64,000 bases of DNA from Pseudooceanicola nanhaiensis (GCF_020171315.1 NZ_JAIUZP010000012.1:62001-126000); one strand, 5' to 3'; positions 1 to 9,419 are shown, counted from the stretch's first letter. A program made the numbers and translations. The notes: a model not told the origin generated them from the letters alone.

Positions 1-1385
1 ACCTCGACGCGGGCTATGCGCCTCAGCTGGCCGCCAGCTGGGACGTCTCCGAGGATGGCAAGACCATCACCTTCACCATGGCGGATGGCCATGTCTTCGC
101 CTCCGGCAACCCGGTGACGGCCAAGGACGCCGAATTCTCGCTGCGCCGCGCGGTGCTGCTGAACAAGACCCCCTCGTTCATCCTGACCCAGTTCGGCTTC
201 ACCGCCGACAACGTCGAGGACACGATCAAGGCGACCGATGACAAGACCCTCGTCATCACGCTCGACAAGCAATACGCGCTGTCCTTCGTGCTGAACTGCC
301 TGACCGCCACCATCGGCGGCATCGTCGACAGCGAAACCGTCATGGCGAACGAGACCGACGGCGACATGGGCAACGCGTGGCTGCGCACCAACACCGCCGG
401 TTCCGGCCCCTACAAGGTGCTGGACTGGAAGCCGAACGAGTCGGTCATGATGGACCTGAACCCGAACTACGGCGGCGACGAGCCGGCGATGAAGCGGGTG
501 ATCGTGCAGCACATCCAGGAATCCGCCACCCAGCGTCTGCAGCTGGAACGCGGTGACATCGACATCGCGCGCAACCTCTCGCCCGAAGACGTGGCCGGCC
601 TCGAAGGCAACGCCGACGTCAAGGTCGTGGACGAGCTGCGCGGCCGCCTGATGTACTGGTCCGCGAACCAGAAGGTCGAGGCGCTGACCGATCCCAAGGT
701 CCTCGAGGCGATGAAATACGCCGTCGATTACAAGGGCATGGCGGACAGCTTCCTCAAGGGGCAGTACACCGTCCAGCAGGCCTTCCTGCCGCTGACCTTC
801 CTCGGCGCGCTGGAAGACAAGCCCTTCGCCTTCGACATCGAGAAGGCGAAATCGCTGATGGCCGAAAGCGGCTATCCCGATGGCTTCGACCTGAAGATCT
901 CGGTGCGTGAAGCACAGGAGCGGATCGACATCGCGCAGTCGCTGCAGAACACTTGGGGCCAGATCGGCATCAACGTGGAACTGATCGTCGGCACCGGCGC
1001 CCAGACCCTCGACCGCTACCGCGCGCGTGAGCACGACATCTACGTCGGCGCATGGGGCCCGGACTATCCCGACCCCAACACCAACGCGGGCACCTTCGCC
1101 TACAACCCCGACAACTCCGACGAGGCTGGCGCCACCGGCCTGCTGGCCTGGCGGAACGCCTGGGGCATCCCCGAGATGAGCGAAGAAACCCTCGCCGCCG
1201 TGGTCGAGAACGACACCGAGAAGCGGAAAGAGATGTATCTCGCGCTTCAGAAGGAGTTCCAGCAGGTCAGCCCCTTCGGCGTCATGTTCCAGCAGATCGA
1301 ACAGAACGCCATGGCGTCGAGCGTCGAGAACTTCGTGGCCGGTGGGGCAACCACCGCCGTCTCCTACTGGGTCATCACCAAGTAA
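1..1385 (+). CDS. ABC transporter substrate-binding protein, peptide type (SBP_bac_5), 5' end missing
   Basis: The reading frame is open from the first bases of the window, so the true start and signal peptide lie upstream. The visible part (about 460 residues) has the look of the C-terminal lobes of family 5 periplasmic binding proteins, which bind peptides, opines or nickel for a Dpp/Opp-type importer. Residues such as the NTAGSGPYKV stretch and the AWGPDYPDPNT stretch near the C-terminus are typical of the family. It is followed after 12 nt by the first permease, so it is the first visible gene of a five-gene operon. The ligand cannot be read from the sequence. Family assignment is firm; substrate is unknown. 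Confidence 0.9.
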   Translation, partial: LDAGYAPQLAASWDVSEDGKTITFTMADGHVFASGNPVTAKDAEFSLRRAVLLNKTPSFILTQFGFTADNVEDTIKATDDKTLVITLDKQYALSFVLNCLTATIGGIVDSETVMANETDGDMGNAWLRTNTAGSGPYKVLDWKPNESVMMDLNPNYGGDEPAMKRVIVQHIQESATQRLQLERGDIDIARNLSPEDVAGLEGNADVKVVDELRGRLMYWSANQKVEALTDPKVLEAMKYAVDYKGMADSFLKGQYTVQQAFLPLTFLGALEDKPFAFDIEKAKSLMAESGYPDGFDLKISVREAQERIDIAQSLQNTWGQIGINVELIVGTGAQTLDRYRAREHDIYVGAWGPDYPDPNTNAGTFAYNPDNSDEAGATGLLAWRNAWGIPEMSEETLAAVVENDTEKRKEMYLALQKEFQQVSPFGVMFQQIEQNAMASSVENFVAGGATTAVSYWVITK

Positions 1386-1397
1386 GTCGCAGAGATA

Positions 1398-2456
1398 GTG
1401 GCACAGACAACATCCCAGAAGGGCGGGCAGCGCAGGCTGCCCGTCCCCTCGTGGCTCCGCAAGACGCTGACCACGTTCGCGACCGTGGCGATCACGCTGC
1501 TCGGTCTTCTTTTCGTGACATTCATGATCGGGCGCGTCATGCCGATCGACCCGGTTCTCGCCGTCATCGGCGAACGGGCCACACAGGCGCAATACGACGA
1601 GGCCTACCTCGCGCTCGGGCTCGACAAGCCGCTGCTGGTGCAGTTCGGCATCTATGTGACCGATGTGCTCCACGGTGACTTCGGCACCTCGATCCGCACC
1701 GGGAAGCAGGTGAGCGAGGACATCGCACGGGTCTTCCCCGCCACGCTGGAACTGGCCACGCTGGGCACGCTGATCGGCGTCGTCCTCGGCGTTCCGCTGG
1801 GCGTGCTGGCCGCGGTCTACCGCGGCAGCTGGATCGACCAGATCTCGCGCTTCGTCGGCCTCATCGGGTATTCCATGCCGATCTTCTGGCTGGGCATGAT
1901 GGGTCTTCTGATCTTCTACGGTATCCTCGGCTGGGTCGCGGGACCGGGCCGTCTGGGCGTCTTCTACCAGGGCCTCGTGCCGGACCGGACCGGGCTGCTG
2001 CTGCTCGACGCGATGATCGCGGGCGACTGGACCGTCTTCAAGGACGCGCTGTCGCACATCATCCTGCCGGCCTGCCTGCTGGGCTATTACTCGCTGGCCT
2101 ACATCAGCCGGATGACGCGGTCCTTCATGCTGGAACAGCTGAACGCCGAATACGTCACCACCGCGCGGGTCAAGGGCCTGAGCGAATGGGACGTGGTCTG
2201 GAAACACGCGTTCCGCAACATCTCCATCCAGCTGATCACGGTGATCGCGCTGGCCTACGCCAACCTGCTCGAAGGCTCGGTCCTGACCGAGATCATCTTC
2301 GCATGGCCCGGCATCGGCAGCTACATCACCACCTCGCTGCTTTCCAATGACATGAACTCGGTGCTGGGCGGCACGGTGGTCATCGGCACGGTCTTCGTGG
2401 CGCTGAACATCTTCTCCGACCTGCTGTACCGCTTCTTCGATCCGAGGGCGAAATGA
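1398..2456 (+). CDS. ABC transporter permease, DppB type
   Basis: Inner membrane permease of 352 residues in the DppB/OppB family. A first membrane segment lies near residues 25-45, further hydrophobic segments follow, and the EAA loop that contacts the ATPases (TTARVKGLSEWDVVWKHAF) is near residue 260. The start is a GTG 12 nt after the stop of the binding protein; no ATG fits better. A perfect 8-bp hairpin (CGGGCAGC / GCTGCCCG, 1424-1443) lies just inside the gene and could lower expression of the membrane part relative to the binding protein; this is inference. The last codons overlap the next gene by ATGA. Confidence 0.92.
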   Translation: MAQTTSQKGGQRRLPVPSWLRKTLTTFATVAITLLGLLFVTFMIGRVMPIDPVLAVIGERATQAQYDEAYLALGLDKPLLVQFGIYVTDVLHGDFGTSIRTGKQVSEDIARVFPATLELATLGTLIGVVLGVPLGVLAAVYRGSWIDQISRFVGLIGYSMPIFWLGMMGLLIFYGILGWVAGPGRLGVFYQGLVPDRTGLLLLDAMIAGDWTVFKDALSHIILPACLLGYYSLAYISRMTRSFMLEQLNAEYVTTARVKGLSEWDVVWKHAFRNISIQLITVIALAYANLLEGSVLTEIIFAWPGIGSYITTSLLSNDMNSVLGGTVVIGTVFVALNIFSDLLYRFFDPRAK

Positions 2457-3388
2457 CACAGCCCACAGCAAAACCCCAAGAGACCCTCGGCTGGCGTGCC
2501 TGGCTGACGGCGGATGTGCCCGCCTCTCGCGCGCAGGCGCGGGCGGCGGCCTGGTTCAACGGCTGGCTCCGCTTCCGGTCCAACACGCTGGCGATGGTCG
2601 GCCTGATCATCCTGCTCTTCATCATCCTCTGCGCGGTCTTCGCGCCGCTGCTGGCGACGCATGATCCCTTCGTGCAGAACCTCGGCAACCGGCTTCAGCC
2701 GCCGGGCGCGGACGGCCATATCTTCGGCACCGACAGCCTTGGCCGCGACATCTACTCGCGGCTGCTCTTCGGGGCCCGTATCTCGATCTACATCGTGCTG
2801 CTGGTGGCCCTCGTGGCGCCGCTGCTGGGGCTGATCGTGGGCACCATCGCGGGCTATGCCGGCGGCTGGGTCGACGTGACCCTGATGCGGTTCACCGACA
2901 TCTTCCTCGCCTTCCCGCGGCTGATCCTTGCGCTGGCCTTCGTGGCCGCGCTCGGCGCCGGGATCGAGAATGCCGTGCTGGCGATCTCGCTCACCGCATG
3001 GCCACCCTATGCGCGGATCGCCCGGGCCGAGACGCTGACCATCCGCAACTCGGACTTCATCCACGCGGTGCGCCTGCAGGGCGCGGGCCCGGTGCGGATC
3101 ATCACGCGCCACATCTGGCCGCTCTGCATCTCCTCGCTCGTCATCCGCGTCACGCTGGACATGGCAGGCATCATCCTGACCGCGGCGGGCCTCGGCTTCC
3201 TCGGCCTTGGCGCACAGCCGCCGAGCCCGGAATGGGGCGCGATGATCGCCGAGGGGCGCAAGTACATCCTCGACTACTGGTGGGTCGCCACGATCCCCGG
3301 TCTCGCCATCTTCTCGATCTCGCTGGCCTTCAACCTTCTGGGCGACGGTCTGCGCGATGTGCTGGACCCGAAGGAGGCCGGACGATGA
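2453..3388 (+). CDS. ABC transporter permease, DppC type
   Basis: Second inner membrane permease (311 residues) of the Dpp/Opp importer. It has the N-terminal extension before the first membrane segment that is usual for DppC/OppC, the GTDSLGRDIYSRLLFGARIS signature near residue 90, and an EAA loop (HAVRLQGAGPVRIITRHIWP) near residue 210. The start ATG overlaps the stop of the preceding permease (ATGA), and the end overlaps the next ATPase start in the same way, implying translational coupling. Confidence 0.93.
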   Translation: MTQPTAKPQETLGWRAWLTADVPASRAQARAAAWFNGWLRFRSNTLAMVGLIILLFIILCAVFAPLLATHDPFVQNLGNRLQPPGADGHIFGTDSLGRDIYSRLLFGARISIYIVLLVALVAPLLGLIVGTIAGYAGGWVDVTLMRFTDIFLAFPRLILALAFVAALGAGIENAVLAISLTAWPPYARIARAETLTIRNSDFIHAVRLQGAGPVRIITRHIWPLCISSLVIRVTLDMAGIILTAAGLGFLGLGAQPPSPEWGAMIAEGRKYILDYWWVATIPGLAIFSISLAFNLLGDGLRDVLDPKEAGR

Positions 3389-4242
3389 GCCATCTTCTGG
3401 ACGTTGAAAACCTCTGGGTGAAATTCCCCACCCGCAACGGCGTCTTCGACGCGGTGCGCGGCATCTCCTTCTCGCTGGGGCGCGAGCGCCTCGGCATCGT
3501 GGGGGAGTCCGGCTCGGGCAAGTCCATGACCGGGCGGGCGGTGCTGCAGCTGATCCGCAAGCCGGGCCGGGTCGAGGCCGACCGGATGGAGATGAACGGC
3601 ACCGACCTGCTGGGCGCCTCCGACAAGGCGATGCGCAAGATCCGGGGCCGCCATATCTCGATGATCATGCAGGACCCGAAGTATTCGCTGAACCCGGTGA
3701 TGACCGTGGGCCAGCAGATCATCGAGGCCCTGCGCACCCACGAGAAGGTCTCGCAAGCGGAAGCCCGCAAGCGCGCGCTGGAGATGCTGGACGCCGTGGC
3801 GATCCGCGATCCCGAGCGTGTCATGGGCCTCTACCCGCACGAGGTCTCGGGCGGGATGGGGCAGCGGATCATGATTGCCATGATGCTGATCCCGAACCCC
3901 GAGATCCTGATCGCGGACGAACCCACCTCGGCGCTGGACGTCTCGGTCCAGCTTCAGGTGCTCGAGATCATGGACAAGCTGGTGAAGGACCGGGGCATGG
4001 GGCTGATCTTTATCAGCCATGACCTGAACCTTGTCTCCAAGTTCTGCGACCGTGTCGTGATCATGTATGCCGGGCGGATCGTGGAGGTCTGCGAGGCCTC
4101 CAAGCTGCACGAGGCCAAGCATCCCTATACCCAGGGTCTGCTGAACTCGGTGCCCGATCTCGTCCATCCCCGCCCGCGGCTGGAGGTGCTGACGCGCGAT
4201 CCGGCGTGGCGCGAGGCCCCATCGGTGAGTGCCCTGCTATGA
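3385..4242 (+). CDS. ABC transporter ATP-binding protein, DppD type
   Basis: Cytoplasmic ATPase of 285 residues. Walker A GESGSGKS at residues 40-47, Q-loop at Q96, signature VSGGMGQ at 154-160, Walker B ILIADEP from 174 and the H-loop His at 212 are all intact. The signature is VSGGM rather than LSGGQ, which is common in DppD-type subunits. The start chosen is the ATG at 3385 that overlaps the permease stop; the frame stays open upstream but would run inside the permease gene. The C-terminal oligopeptide-transporter extension is short (the family is often 320-330 residues). Stop overlaps the next start. Confidence 0.92.
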   Translation: MSHLLDVENLWVKFPTRNGVFDAVRGISFSLGRERLGIVGESGSGKSMTGRAVLQLIRKPGRVEADRMEMNGTDLLGASDKAMRKIRGRHISMIMQDPKYSLNPVMTVGQQIIEALRTHEKVSQAEARKRALEMLDAVAIRDPERVMGLYPHEVSGGMGQRIMIAMMLIPNPEILIADEPTSALDVSVQLQVLEIMDKLVKDRGMGLIFISHDLNLVSKFCDRVVIMYAGRIVEVCEASKLHEAKHPYTQGLLNSVPDLVHPRPRLEVLTRDPAWREAPSVSALL

Positions 4243-4991
4243 GTGCGATCGACATCAACGCGCTGAACGTCTGGTTCGGCGAAGGCGACGACCGCAACCA
4301 CGCGGTCAAGAACGTCTCCCTCAAGATCGCCAAGGGCGAGAGCTTCGGCCTCGTGGGCGAATCCGGGTCGGGCAAGTCCACCGTGCTGCGCACGCTGGTC
4401 GGCCTCGTGGATGACTGGGACGGTCGGATGGAGGTCGACGGCAAGGTGCTGGGCCGCAAGCGGGACGGGGCCTTCTACAAGACCGTACAGATGGTCTTCC
4501 AGGACCCCTACGCCTCGCTGCATCCGCGCATGACCGTGGACCAGGTGCTGAGCGAAGTGCTCAAGCTCCACGGCTTCAAGGACGTGAACGACCGGGTGAA
4601 CCGCCTGCTGGAGCAGGTGGGCCTCGGCGGCGGGTTCCGCTTCCGCTATCCGCACCAGCTGTCCGGCGGGCAGCGGCAGCGGGTGGCCATCGCCCGGGCA
4701 CTGGCGCCCGAGCCGCGCATCCTGCTGCTGGACGAGCCGACCTCGGCGCTGGACGTCTCGGTGCAGGCGGAGATCCTGAACCTGCTGACCGACCTGCGGG
4801 CCGAGTTCGGGCTGACCTACCTGATGGTCTCCCACGACCTCGGCGTGATCGGCCACATGTGCGAGCGGATCGCGGTGATGCAGTTCGGCGAGATCGTCGA
4901 GGAACTGGACGTGGAGAACATGCGCAAGCTGAGCGCCACCCACGCCTATACCAAGCACCTGCTGGAAAGCTCGCTCGGCAGCGTCCGCTGA
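4239..4991 (+). CDS. ABC transporter ATP-binding protein, DppF type
   Basis: Second ATPase of the importer, 250 residues. Walker A GESGSGKST begins at residue 40, the signature LSGGQRQRVAIARAL is near 138, Walker B ILLLDEPTSALDV follows and the H-loop sits in MVSHDL. The ATG at 4239 overlaps the previous stop (ATGA); an upstream in-frame ATG at 4206 is rejected because it lies inside the previous gene. The protein lacks the long C-terminal oligo-HPY tail usual for DppF, so both ATPases of this importer are compact. It ends just before a strong terminator. Confidence 0.92.
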   Translation: MSAIDINALNVWFGEGDDRNHAVKNVSLKIAKGESFGLVGESGSGKSTVLRTLVGLVDDWDGRMEVDGKVLGRKRDGAFYKTVQMVFQDPYASLHPRMTVDQVLSEVLKLHGFKDVNDRVNRLLEQVGLGGGFRFRYPHQLSGGQRQRVAIARALAPEPRILLLDEPTSALDVSVQAEILNLLTDLRAEFGLTYLMVSHDLGVIGHMCERIAVMQFGEIVEELDVENMRKLSATHAYTKHLLESSLGSVR

Positions 4992-5010
4992 GCGGCGCAG
5001 AGAGACACCG

Positions 5011-5044
5011 AAAGGGCCGTCCGGGAAACCGGGCGGCCCTTTTG
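5011..5044 (+). terminator. Rho-independent terminator of the peptide ABC operon
   Basis: A GC-rich stem (AAAGGGCCGTCCGG paired with CCGGGCGGCCCTTTT, loop GAAA) is followed by T residues, 20 nt after the last ATPase stop. A G-T pair and a GNRA tetraloop are visible. Confidence 0.9.
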
Positions 5045-5407
5045 CTTTGGCGTCGTGGCCTGTGGCGCGACATGTGAGGTCCTCCTCCGCTACAGGCCTG
5101 CCGCCTGACCCCTTCCTGCCTGTTCCTGTCCGGACACGGCCCGCCGGGCCCTGCACCTAGGGCCATCTACCCCGCTCTAGCGGGCCGCGCGGCAGCGCAT
5201 AGCCGAACCTCCTAAAGTTCCACGCAAAATTCGCCTGCGCGCACTCCCGCCTGTTTTCGCCCTTCCCGTCAGCGTCTCCCCGCCTGAGCGCCCTTCCCGC
5301 CGAAAAAGGGGGGAACAGACCTCGCCCCTCGCGGTTCTCTCCCCACGATGCCGGCGGCGAGGAGGCCCCGGCCAGCCAACGAAGACTTGTCTGAAGAGGA
5401 GACACCC
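5045..5407. other. Intergenic stretch without a recognisable gene
   Basis: About 360 nt between the operon terminator and the SH3-domain gene. Open frames here read as Arg/Pro-rich shadow protein and have no ribosome binding site. It must hold the promoter of the 5408 gene, but I see no convincing -35/-10 pair. A purine-rich ribosome binding site (GAAGAGGAGA) sits at the right edge. Confidence 0.5.
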
Positions 5408-6070
5408 ATGTTCGGTAAACTCGTTACCCTCACCACCGCCGGCGTTCTGGCGACGACCACCGCAGCCTTCGCAGCCACCGATGCGACCGCCGTCACCGAC
5501 CTGAACCTGCGTGCAGGCCCCTCGACGCAATCCGCCGTCATCGGCGTGATCCCGAACCAGTCCGCGGTGTCGATCACCGAATGCTATGGCACCGGCGAAT
5601 GGTGCGAGGTCAGCTACAACGGTCAGGAAGGCTGGGCCTACAGCCCCTATCTGACCGCAGCCCTGAGCGGCACGCCCGAGCCCGTGGTGGTCTATGACAA
5701 CCGTCAGGCGCTCGACATTCAGACGGTCGAGAAGAAAGGCACCAAGGAAGAAGGCGCGCTTGTCGGCGGTGCCGCAGCCGGTGCACTTGCCGCCTCGCTG
5801 GCCGCAGGCCCGATTGGCGTGGCCGGTGCCGCCATCGCCGGTGCCGTGGCGGGCTCCGCCTCGCAGCCCGGTGACGAGGTGACGACCTATGTTCGCCAGA
5901 ACCCGACCCAGCCGGTCTACCTGAACGGTGAAGTGGTCGTGGGCGCAGGCGTGCCGCAGGAAGTCACCCTCCAGCCGGTGCCGGAGAGCGATTATTCCTA
6001 CGTCTACATGAACGGCGTGCCGGCGATCGTGAACCCGGCGGACCGGACGGTGGTTCAGGTCGTCCGCTAA
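5408..6070 (+). CDS. Exported SH3-domain protein with C-terminal DUF1236 domain
   Basis: A 220-residue secreted protein. A signal peptide covers roughly residues 1-21 (cleavage near AFAA-TD). Residues about 25-75 form a bacterial SH3 domain (DLNLRAGPSTQSAVIGVIP, then W/C and GWAYSPYL). A Gly/Ala-rich segment about residues 115-150 (GGAAAGALAAS, GAAIAGAVAGS) looks like a glycine-zipper membrane segment. The last 50 residues match the DUF1236 pattern (YLNGEVVVGAGVPQEVTL, then VNPADRTVVQVVR). ATG 5408 is chosen because a GAAGAGGAGA ribosome site precedes it and it gives a proper signal peptide. The likely place is the cell envelope; the SH3 domain may bind peptidoglycan or protein. Exact role unknown. 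Confidence 0.85.
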   Translation: MFGKLVTLTTAGVLATTTAAFAATDATAVTDLNLRAGPSTQSAVIGVIPNQSAVSITECYGTGEWCEVSYNGQEGWAYSPYLTAALSGTPEPVVVYDNRQALDIQTVEKKGTKEEGALVGGAAAGALAASLAAGPIGVAGAAIAGAVAGSASQPGDEVTTYVRQNPTQPVYLNGEVVVGAGVPQEVTLQPVPESDYSYVYMNGVPAIVNPADRTVVQVVR

Positions 6071-6362
6071 CGACCCGCGAAGGCCCGAATGAGGGGCGGC
6101 CCTGCGCACAGCGCGCCCGGCCCTCGCGATAGCCTGACCCCGACGACCCGCGCGTCCCTCCCGGATGGCGCGCGTGGCCCGGTCCGCATCGCGGGCCGGG
6201 CCTTTGTCCATCCAGCCCCATGCCGGTTCCGTGTTGCCGCCGGGCAAACCCGCGTGAGCGGCATGCTGTCCCCTTGACCCGCGTGGCCCCGCCCTGCATG
6301 ACAGCCGCGGACAGGCGGGCGGGGGCGTCCTCCTGTGCCCAGTAGCAGGGGAGACAGTGAAT

Positions 6363-8159
6363 ATGGCGCGCAGACCCGTGGACCCGGCCGCAGCTGACCG
6401 GGACAAGTCCCGCAACGTGGGCGCGCTGCGCGAGCTCTGGCCCTACCTTGCCCCCTATCGTCGCCTGATGGCCGGCGCGATCCTCGCCCTCGTGCTGACG
6501 GCCTGTGTCTCGCTGATCCTGCCCATGGCCGTGCGCCGGGTGATCGACAACTTCGGCGCGGGCGAGACCCAGATCCTCGACATCTACTTCGGCGCGGCCA
6601 TCGGCATCGCCGCGCTTCTCGCGCTTGGCACCGGGCTGCGCTACGCGCTTGTCACCCGGCTGGGCGAACGGGTGGTGGCCGATATCCGCAAGGCCGTCTT
6701 CGGCCGGGTCATCTCGATGAGCCCCACCTTCTACGAGAGCCACATGACCGGCGAGGTCCTCAGCCGGATCACCACGGACACGACGCTGATCCAGTCGGTC
6801 ATCGGCTCCTCCGTCTCGATCGCGCTGCGCAACATGCTGATCTTCGCGGGCGGCATGGTTCTGATGCTCTTCACCTCGGCCAAGCTGACCGGGCTGGTCC
6901 TGCTGATCGTGCCGCTGGTGATCGTGCCGATCCTCGTGCTCGGCCGTCGCCTGCGGGCGCTCAGCCGCGAGAACCAGGACTGGATCGCGCAATCCTCCGG
7001 CAATGCCTCCGAGGCGTTGCTGTCGGTGCAGACGGTGCAGGCCTTCACCCACGAGGCGCCCACGCGCACGGCCTTCGACACGGTGACGGAGCAGAGCTTC
7101 GACGCCGCCCGCCGCCGCATCTCGACCCGGGCGCTGATGACGGTGATCGTGATCTTCCTGATCTTCACCGGCGTTGTCGGCGTGCTCTGGATCGGGGCCC
7201 ATGACGTGCGCGCGGGCACCATGTCCTCGGGCGCGCTGGTGCAATTCGTGATCTACGCGGTCATGGTCGCGGGCGCGGTCGGCGCGCTTTCCGAGATCTG
7301 GGGCGAGTTGCAGCGCGCCGCCGGTGCGACCGAGCGGCTGGTGGAACTGCTGCGCGCGCAGGACAGCGTCACCGATCCGGTGGCCCCCGTTTCGCTGCCC
7401 GCGCCGGTGCGCGGCGGCCTGCGGTTCGAGAATGTCAGCTTCCGCTACCCCTCGCGTCCGACGCAATCGGCGCTGGAGGACATCGACCTGACGATCCAGC
7501 CCGGCGAGACGGTGGCCTTCGTCGGCCCATCGGGGGCGGGCAAGTCGACGATCATCCAGATGATCCTGCGCTTCTACGATCCGGCGGCAGGGCGCATCAC
7601 CCTCGACGACACCGACATCTCCGAGATCACCCGCCACGATCTGCGCCAGTCTCTGGCGCTGGTGCCGCAGGACCCGGTGATCTTTGCCGCCTCCGCGCGG
7701 GAGAATATCCGTTTCGGCAAGCCCGGCGCCTCGGACGAGGCGGTCGAGGCCGCTGCCAAGGCCGCCGCGGCCCATGACTTCATCGTGGCCCTGCCGCAAG
7801 GCTACGACAGCCCGGTGGGCGAGCGCGGCGTGATGCTGTCGGGCGGCCAGAAGCAGCGCATCGCCATCGCGCGCGCCATCCTGCGCGATGCGCCGGTGCT
7901 TCTGCTGGACGAGGCGACCTCGGCACTGGATGCGGAGAGCGAGCGGCTGGTGCAGCAGGCGGTGGACGAACTGTCGAAGGGCCGCACGACGCTGATCGTC
8001 GCGCACCGCCTCGCAACGGTGAAGAAGGCCGACCGCATCGTGGTGATGGAAGAGGGCCGCATCGTGGCGCAGGGGTCGCACGATCAGCTGGTCACGCAGG
8101 ACGGTCTCTATGCCCGGCTCGCGCGGCTGCAGTTCACCGACGGTATCGCCGCGGAGTGA
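6363..8159 (+). CDS. ABC exporter, fused membrane and ATPase domains (MsbA-like)
   Basis: A 598-residue half-transporter of the exporter type. An N-terminal six-helix membrane domain (residues about 30-320) is followed by a nucleotide-binding domain with Walker A GPSGAGKST, signature LSGGQKQR, Walker B VLLLDEATSALD and the H-loop in IVAHRLATV. It would act as a homodimer pumping lipids or drugs out of the cytoplasm. ATG 6363 is preferred over GTG 6357 because AGGGGAGA is 8 nt before the ATG. It stands alone and ends at a bidirectional terminator. Whether it moves lipid A precursors cannot be decided from sequence. Confidence 0.9.
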   Translation: MARRPVDPAAADRDKSRNVGALRELWPYLAPYRRLMAGAILALVLTACVSLILPMAVRRVIDNFGAGETQILDIYFGAAIGIAALLALGTGLRYALVTRLGERVVADIRKAVFGRVISMSPTFYESHMTGEVLSRITTDTTLIQSVIGSSVSIALRNMLIFAGGMVLMLFTSAKLTGLVLLIVPLVIVPILVLGRRLRALSRENQDWIAQSSGNASEALLSVQTVQAFTHEAPTRTAFDTVTEQSFDAARRRISTRALMTVIVIFLIFTGVVGVLWIGAHDVRAGTMSSGALVQFVIYAVMVAGAVGALSEIWGELQRAAGATERLVELLRAQDSVTDPVAPVSLPAPVRGGLRFENVSFRYPSRPTQSALEDIDLTIQPGETVAFVGPSGAGKSTIIQMILRFYDPAAGRITLDDTDISEITRHDLRQSLALVPQDPVIFAASARENIRFGKPGASDEAVEAAAKAAAAHDFIVALPQGYDSPVGERGVMLSGGQKQRIAIARAILRDAPVLLLDEATSALDAESERLVQQAVDELSKGRTTLIVAHRLATVKKADRIVVMEEGRIVAQGSHDQLVTQDGLYARLARLQFTDGIAAE

Positions 8160-8202
8160 TCCCCGGCGCCCTGCCGGATCCTGCCATCGAAGACGTGAAA
8201 AG

Positions 8203-8229
8203 AGGCTGAGGGGAGACCCTCAGCCTTTT
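8203..8229. terminator. Bidirectional terminator between convergent genes
   Basis: Perfect 10-bp stem AGGCTGAGGG / CCCTCAGCCT with loop GAGA, followed by TTTT on the plus strand and preceded by AAAAG, which gives a U tract on the minus strand. It serves the ABC exporter and the UbiH-like gene, and its right arm includes the stop codon of the latter (8220-8222). Confidence 0.9.
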
Positions 8230-9419
8230 GCGCCAAGGCCCATCTGCATCAGCATGCGCCGCACCGGGGCCGCGCCATAGAGCGCCCCCAGCGTCGCCGC
8301 CCGCAGGTCGCGCAGGGGCTGCGCGTGGATCTGCGACGCGCGGTTCAGCATGTCGATGCCTGCCGCCCGCAGCGTCACCTCGCCATGGCGGGCGTTGTGG
8401 TAGTCCTCCATCATCTGCCGGTCGCCCAGACCCGCCGGGCGCGCCACCGCAAGGTCGCGCAGGCAGCGCAGGTCGCCGAGGCTCATGTTCAGCCCCTGCG
8501 CCCCGATGGGCGGCACCACGTGGGCGGCCTCGGCCATCAGGGCGACCCGCTGGCCCGACATGCGGTCCGCCACCTGAGAGATAATCGGCCAGACCGAGCG
8601 CCGCGTCAGCAGCGTCAGCGGCCCGAGGATGCCGGTGGAGCGTTCCATCATCGAGGCCTCGAAGGCCTCGACCGGCAGCTGTGCCAGCCGGTCGACCTCG
8701 GCCCCGTCCTCCATCCAGACAATGGCCGAACAGGGGCCGCCGTCGCGGTCAGGCAGGGGGACCAGCGTGAACGGCCCGCCGGAGCGGTGCACCTCGGTCG
8801 AGACATTCTCATGCGGGATGGGATGCGACACGGCGAAGGCGAGGGCCTTCTGCCCGTAGCGGATCGTCTTCGCGCCGATGCCTGCCGCCTGCCGCATGGG
8901 CGAGTTGCGCCCGTCCGCGGCCAGCACCAGCTTCGTGCGGATGCGGCTGCCGTCGGTCAGGCGCACGAAGGCTTCCGTTTCGCGGGTCAGCAGGCTCTCG
9001 GTTCCCGTGCCGGGGCGGAAGGTGACGCTGTCGAGGTCCTCGATCCGGGCGAGCATCTCGCGCCGCAGCAGCCAGTTGGGCAGGTTCCAGCCAAAGGGCA
9101 GGTCGCCGATGTCCGAAGCCTCGAAGTCGCGCACGAGGCGGGCCGTCGGCTCCGCGCCGCCGGCATCCACGATGCGCATGATCTGCAAGGCCGCCGCATG
9201 GGGATCGAGCCGGGCCCAGAGGCCCGCCTCTTCCAGCAGGGAGCGTGCGGGTTGCAGGAAGGCGGTGGTGCGCAGGTCCGCGCCCTCGGCCCCGCCATCG
9301 GTGACGGGCGGGGCGGGATCGACGCAGAGCACGGAGAACCCGGCCGCGCCCATGACGCAGGCCGCGGTCAGGCCCGCGACGCCGCCGCCGGAGATGAGAA
9401 TGTCGTAACGCTGGTCCAT
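8220..9419 (-). CDS. FAD-dependent monooxygenase, UbiH/UbiF/COQ6 family
   Basis: A 399-residue flavoprotein probably hydroxylating the ubiquinone ring. An N-terminal dinucleotide fold (ILISGGGVAGLTAACVM, residues 8-24) binds FAD; the internal AADGRNSPMRQ motif matches the DG motif of aromatic hydroxylases. The third FAD motif, usually GDAAH, reads LMAEAAHVVPPIGAQGLNMS, so the usual Gly-Asp is Ala-Glu; the downstream PIGAQGLN is intact. The start ATG has no close rival. It is a single gene convergent with the ABC exporter. The family is clear; the exact ring position is not. Confidence 0.88.
   Translation of the reverse strand: MDQRYDILISGGGVAGLTAACVMGAAGFSVLCVDPAPPVTDGGAEGADLRTTAFLQPARSLLEEAGLWARLDPHAAALQIMRIVDAGGAEPTARLVRDFEASDIGDLPFGWNLPNWLLRREMLARIEDLDSVTFRPGTGTESLLTRETEAFVRLTDGSRIRTKLVLAADGRNSPMRQAAGIGAKTIRYGQKALAFAVSHPIPHENVSTEVHRSGGPFTLVPLPDRDGGPCSAIVWMEDGAEVDRLAQLPVEAFEASMMERSTGILGPLTLLTRRSVWPIISQVADRMSGQRVALMAEAAHVVPPIGAQGLNMSLGDLRCLRDLAVARPAGLGDRQMMEDYHNARHGEVTLRAAGIDMLNRASQIHAQPLRDLRAATLGALYGAAPVRRMLMQMGLGAKG

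Noticed and set aside
6089-6277. 62-codon frame upstream of the ABC exporter
   Set aside because: No ribosome site, low-complexity composition, and no recognisable features.
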